A stretch of 7,769 nucleotides of DNA from Chloroflexota bacterium (GTDB lineage Bacteria > Chloroflexota > FW602-bin22 > JAMCYS01): contig JAJZQK010000131.1 of NCBI GenBank assembly GCA_021847625.1, positions 1 to 7,769 on the forward strand. Direction: 5' to 3'. This document shows, piece by piece, positions 6,485 to 7,769 of this stretch. Under the pieces are notes generated by a model. That model was not told the origin of the DNA. It ran no database searches and was given only the letters and a program-made list of their open reading frames with translations. The first letter of the stretch is position 1, and each line of letters starts with the position of its first letter. A program made the translations under genes and the position numbers.

Positions 6485-6877
6485 CTACTGGAGGGTGGCC
6501 TCCTGGAGGGTAGCCTCCAAGGCCAAGCGAATTCGCGAGGCTAGTTCGGTTGCTTGGTCCTTGTTCGGCCGCCCCTGGGGATGGAGCGCGACGATGCTCC
6601 TTGGCCCGCCGTCCCCCGCGCCGTTGGCAAAGCAGAGCTCGACCCAGTAGTCGCTGCCGGTGAAGATGGACGGCAAGTCAAACAGACGCTTCACCTTCAC
6701 CTCGTCGAGGTCCCGCAGCAGCACCTCGGCCACGGTCCCGTCGTCGGCGCGCGACAACAGCAGCCGACGATCCGTCACAATGCACTCCGGCCCGCGAATT
6801 TCGCTCGTGGCCACGCCCATGGTGCGGGCTACCATGCTTGCACTCGCGAGACGAGTCCGGTACACCTCAGTCTCCAT
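6485..6877 (-). CDS. conserved-looking hypothetical protein, possible PH/GRAM-like fold
   Basis: This encodes a 130-residue soluble protein on the minus strand. The start ATG (6877-6875) is preceded by AAGGAG (6888-6883) with a five-base gap, a strong ribosome binding site. After a polar N-terminus, the middle shows the strand-rich rhythm of bacterial PH or GRAM-like domains: CIVTDRRLLLSRADDG, then VAEVLLRDLDEVKVKRLFD, then DYWVELCFANG, then RSIVALHPQG. It ends in a helix (DQATELASRIRLALEATLQ). The phrase 'VTDRRLLL...I/LRDLDEV' is typical of such domains, but I cannot confirm it without a profile search. The last ten residues are EATLQEATLQ, made by a 15-base tandem duplication. There is no membrane segment. 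It stands alone, convergent with the aldolase gene, with a possible promoter at 6923-6952. A role in lipid or protein binding would be pure inference. Confidence 0.72.
   Translation of the reverse strand: METEVYRTRLASASMVARTMGVATSEIRGPECIVTDRRLLLSRADDGTVAEVLLRDLDEVKVKRLFDLPSIFTGSDYWVELCFANGAGDGGPRSIVALHPQGRPNKDQATELASRIRLALEATLQEATLQ
6488..6517. repeat. 15-base tandem duplication at the 3' end of the minus-strand gene
   Basis: CTGGAGGGTGGCCTC (6488-6502) and CTGGAGGGTAGCCTC (6503-6517) are adjacent copies differing at one base. Read on the minus strand each encodes EATLQ, and the second encoded copy ends directly at the stop codon (6487-6485). The difference is synonymous. This fits a recent slippage duplication that keeps the frame. 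Confidence 0.9.
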
Positions 6878-6922
6878 AGCCGCTCCTTGTTCCCGCTTCT
6901 CACGTACCTCTTATCCGCAGAC

Positions 6923-6952
6923 ACGGTACCACTCGCCCCCCCATTACGTCAA
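6923..6952 (-). promoter_or_regulatory. possible promoter of the PH-like protein gene
   Basis: On the minus strand TTGACG (6952-6947) is followed after 18 bases by TACCGT (6928-6923), about 45 bases before the start codon. The -35 is good and the -10 is poor, so this is tentative. Confidence 0.35.
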
Positions 6953-7069
6953 CTTCCGGCAGCCGCCCCTGACGCGAGGTTCTCCCGGGGGCATGGTAGT
7001 GCACGGAGCAACCAGTACGGACAGGACGCAGAGGATTCAGTGGATTCACCGACCACGGCGTATGCCAGG

Positions 7070-7098
7070 CAAACAGAAAGGGTCCCCCAAGGGGACCC
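7070..7098 (-). terminator. intrinsic terminator of tRNA-Lys
   Basis: Read on the minus strand, GGGTCCCC (7098-7091) pairs with GGGGACCC (7087-7080) around a three-base loop, followed by the T-rich run CTTTCTGTTT (7080-7071). It lies a few bases past the tRNA 3' end. This is a classic intrinsic terminator. Confidence 0.85.
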
Positions 7099-7104
7099 CA
7101 TAGG

Positions 7105-7176
7105 TGAGCCGCGTGGGATTCGAACCCACGACCCTCTGATTAAAAGTCAGATGCTCTTCCACTGAGCTAGCGGCTC
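7105..7176 (-). tRNA. tRNA-Lys(TTT)
   Basis: The minus strand folds into a complete cloverleaf. The 7-bp acceptor is GAGCCGC/GCGGCTC, the D stem GCTC/GAGC, the anticodon stem TCTGA/TCAGA, and the T stem GTGGG/CCCAC with loop TTCGAAT. The anticodon loop is CTTTTAA, anticodon TTT at 7144-7142. The discriminator is A (7105). The next bases are CCT, so the CCA end is not encoded and must be added enzymatically. Promoter and terminator flank it closely. Confidence 0.97.
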
Positions 7177-7221
7177 GCGCTATGCGACTGATCGCCCGCG
7201 CCATCGGGCGTGTGTCGTTGA

Positions 7222-7250
7222 ATTATAACCCAAGTCGCCGGCCGGTTCAA
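7222..7250 (-). promoter_or_regulatory. sigma70-type promoter of tRNA-Lys
   Basis: On the minus strand TTGAAC (7250-7245), a 17-base spacer and the perfect TATAAT (7227-7222) lie about 45 bases before the tRNA 5' end. This is the optimal spacing for the housekeeping sigma factor. Confidence 0.8.
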
Positions 7251-7298
7251 CGCCAACGGTAAGCCAGTAACCAGCCTAGCTTCCGTTCTCTGCCCACC

Positions 7299-7328
7299 TT
7301 GACACGGAGCAGCCCCATTTTGTATAAT
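7299..7328 (+). promoter_or_regulatory. consensus sigma70 promoter of the CAT tRNA
   Basis: TTGACA (7299-7304) and TATAAT (7323-7328) are both perfect consensus hexamers, separated by 18 bases. Transcription should start near 7335, about 27 bases before the tRNA. It is arranged divergently from the tRNA-Lys promoter, with about 50 bases between the two -35 elements. Confidence 0.9.
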
Positions 7329-7361
7329 CCGTTGTGCTCGCCGCCCAACGGCGGCCAAAAT

Positions 7362-7436
7362 GGCAGCGTAGCTCAGAGGTAGAGCAGGGGACTCATAAGC
7401 CCTTGGTCACTGGTTCAAATCCAGTCGCTGCCACCA
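7362..7436 (+). tRNA. CAT-anticodon tRNA (elongator Met or Ile2)
   Basis: The acceptor GGCAGCG/CGCTGCC is perfect, with discriminator A at 7433 and an encoded CCA (7434-7436). The D stem is GCTC/GAGC, and the T stem ACTGG/CCAGT has loop TTCAAAT. The anticodon loop is CTCATAA with anticodon CAT at 7394-7396. The G1-C72 pair argues against an initiator. The anticodon stem GGGGA/GCCCT contains an A-G mismatch at the loop-closing pair (7391 and 7399) and a G-U at the other end. The acceptor arm looks like elongator Met, while the CTTGGTC variable region and T arm recall enterobacterial Ile2 (lysidine-modified), so the amino acid is unresolved. Confidence 0.93.
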
Positions 7437-7450
7437 CTCAGAACTACAAG

Positions 7451-7477
7451 ACCACCCATCTCCGGGTGGTTTTCTTC
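7451..7477 (+). terminator. intrinsic terminator of the CAT tRNA
   Basis: ACCACCC (7451-7457) and GGGTGGT (7464-7470) form a 7-bp stem with a six-base loop, followed by TTTCTTC. It begins 15 bases after the tRNA CCA end. Strong example. Confidence 0.92.
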
Positions 7478-7686
7478 ATTCAGAAAGCAACAGAGCCAGA
7501 GACATGACGCCCGGTCTTAAAGCAGCACCATCTACGCGCTCCGTGAGCTTCCTCCTCGCCCTGTTGCATCAGTCCGCCCCGAATGTGCACGTTCCACTAC
7601 CCGCGTTGGCTCGCCAGTGCATTCTCCATCTCCATGATCGGCATGGTTCAGGAGGGCGGATAGACAGAGTCACGGTTTGATGCCAA

Positions 7687-7761
7687 CGTCACCCCCGCTT
7701 TCGCGGGGGTCCAGGCAGCCATCGGCGGATTTCCTGGATGCCCGCTTGTGCGGGCATGACG
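7687..7761. repeat. paired 29-base inverted palindromic repeat element
   Basis: Two 29-base arms face each other across a 17-base centre. The left arm (7687-7715) starts CGTCA and ends TCCAGG; the right arm (7733-7761) starts CCTGGA and ends TGACG. Each arm contains its own hairpin: CCCCCGC-TTTC-GCGGGGG on the left, and TGCCCGC-TTGT-GCGGGCA on the right. The outer and inner flanks of the arms are exact reverse complements, while the hairpin cores differ but keep pairing. The sequence type (CGTCA, C/G-rich hairpin, TCCAGG) is a familiar dispersed intergenic repeat in many bacteria, similar in style to REP/BIME elements. Confidence 0.85.
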
Positions 7762-7769
7762 ATCTCTGG

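Noticed and set aside
6291..6650. Plus-strand open frame starting at ATG 6291 with GGGGAAGG upstream.
   Set aside because: It overlaps the better-supported minus-strand gene by about 166 bases, and its product is a low-complexity Pro/Ala/Arg/Ser mixture with no recognisable domain. A truncated real gene here cannot be fully excluded.
7504..7680. 58-codon plus-strand open frame after the tRNA terminator.
   Set aside because: There is no clear ribosome binding site, no promoter after the terminator, and composition typical of chance frames in GC-rich DNA.
7687..7761. CRISPR array or two-repeat fragment.
   Set aside because: The two copies are inverted, not direct, with a single 17-base centre and no further repeats or cas genes. 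A REP-like element explains it better.

Overview
The window is GC-rich bacterial chromosomal DNA with compact protein genes, two tRNA genes with sigma70-type promoters, intrinsic terminators and an intergenic palindromic repeat. No rRNA or phylogenetic marker is present. The general style (HMA_2-type ATPase, long class II aldolase, high GC) would fit Chloroflexota or another deep-branching GC-rich phylum, but this is a weak guess.

Left part (1-4301, + strand): a small single-helix membrane protein with an Ala/Glu-rich tail (69-320) precedes a large P-type cation ATPase (472-3648). The ATPase has a cysteine-free HMA-like domain at its N-terminus fused to a P2A (calcium-pump-like) core. A structured 150-base leader separates the two genes, and it ends in a terminator-like hairpin that overlaps the first possible ATPase start codon. 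An unrecognised 184-residue soluble protein (3747-4301) follows 98 bases after the ATPase. The pairing of the small protein with the pump resembles the mycobacterial PacL/Ctp metal-efflux modules. This is the most interesting candidate system in the window.

Middle (4302-5940, + strand): a stand-alone class II aldolase gene (4471-5850) has its own extended -10 promoter, a strong ribosome binding site and a downstream hairpin. It carries the class II zinc-site motifs plus long N- and C-terminal extensions. It is probably a sugar-bisphosphate aldolase of central carbon metabolism.

Right part (5941-7769): about 540 bases have no convincing gene. A minus-strand gene for a 130-residue protein with a possible PH/GRAM-like fold follows (6485-6877); its last codons are a 15-base tandem duplication. 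Then come two divergent tRNA genes: tRNA-Lys(TTT) on the minus strand and a CAT-anticodon tRNA on the plus strand. Each has a near-consensus promoter and a terminator. The window ends in a paired 29-base inverted repeat of the type scattered between genes in many bacterial genomes.
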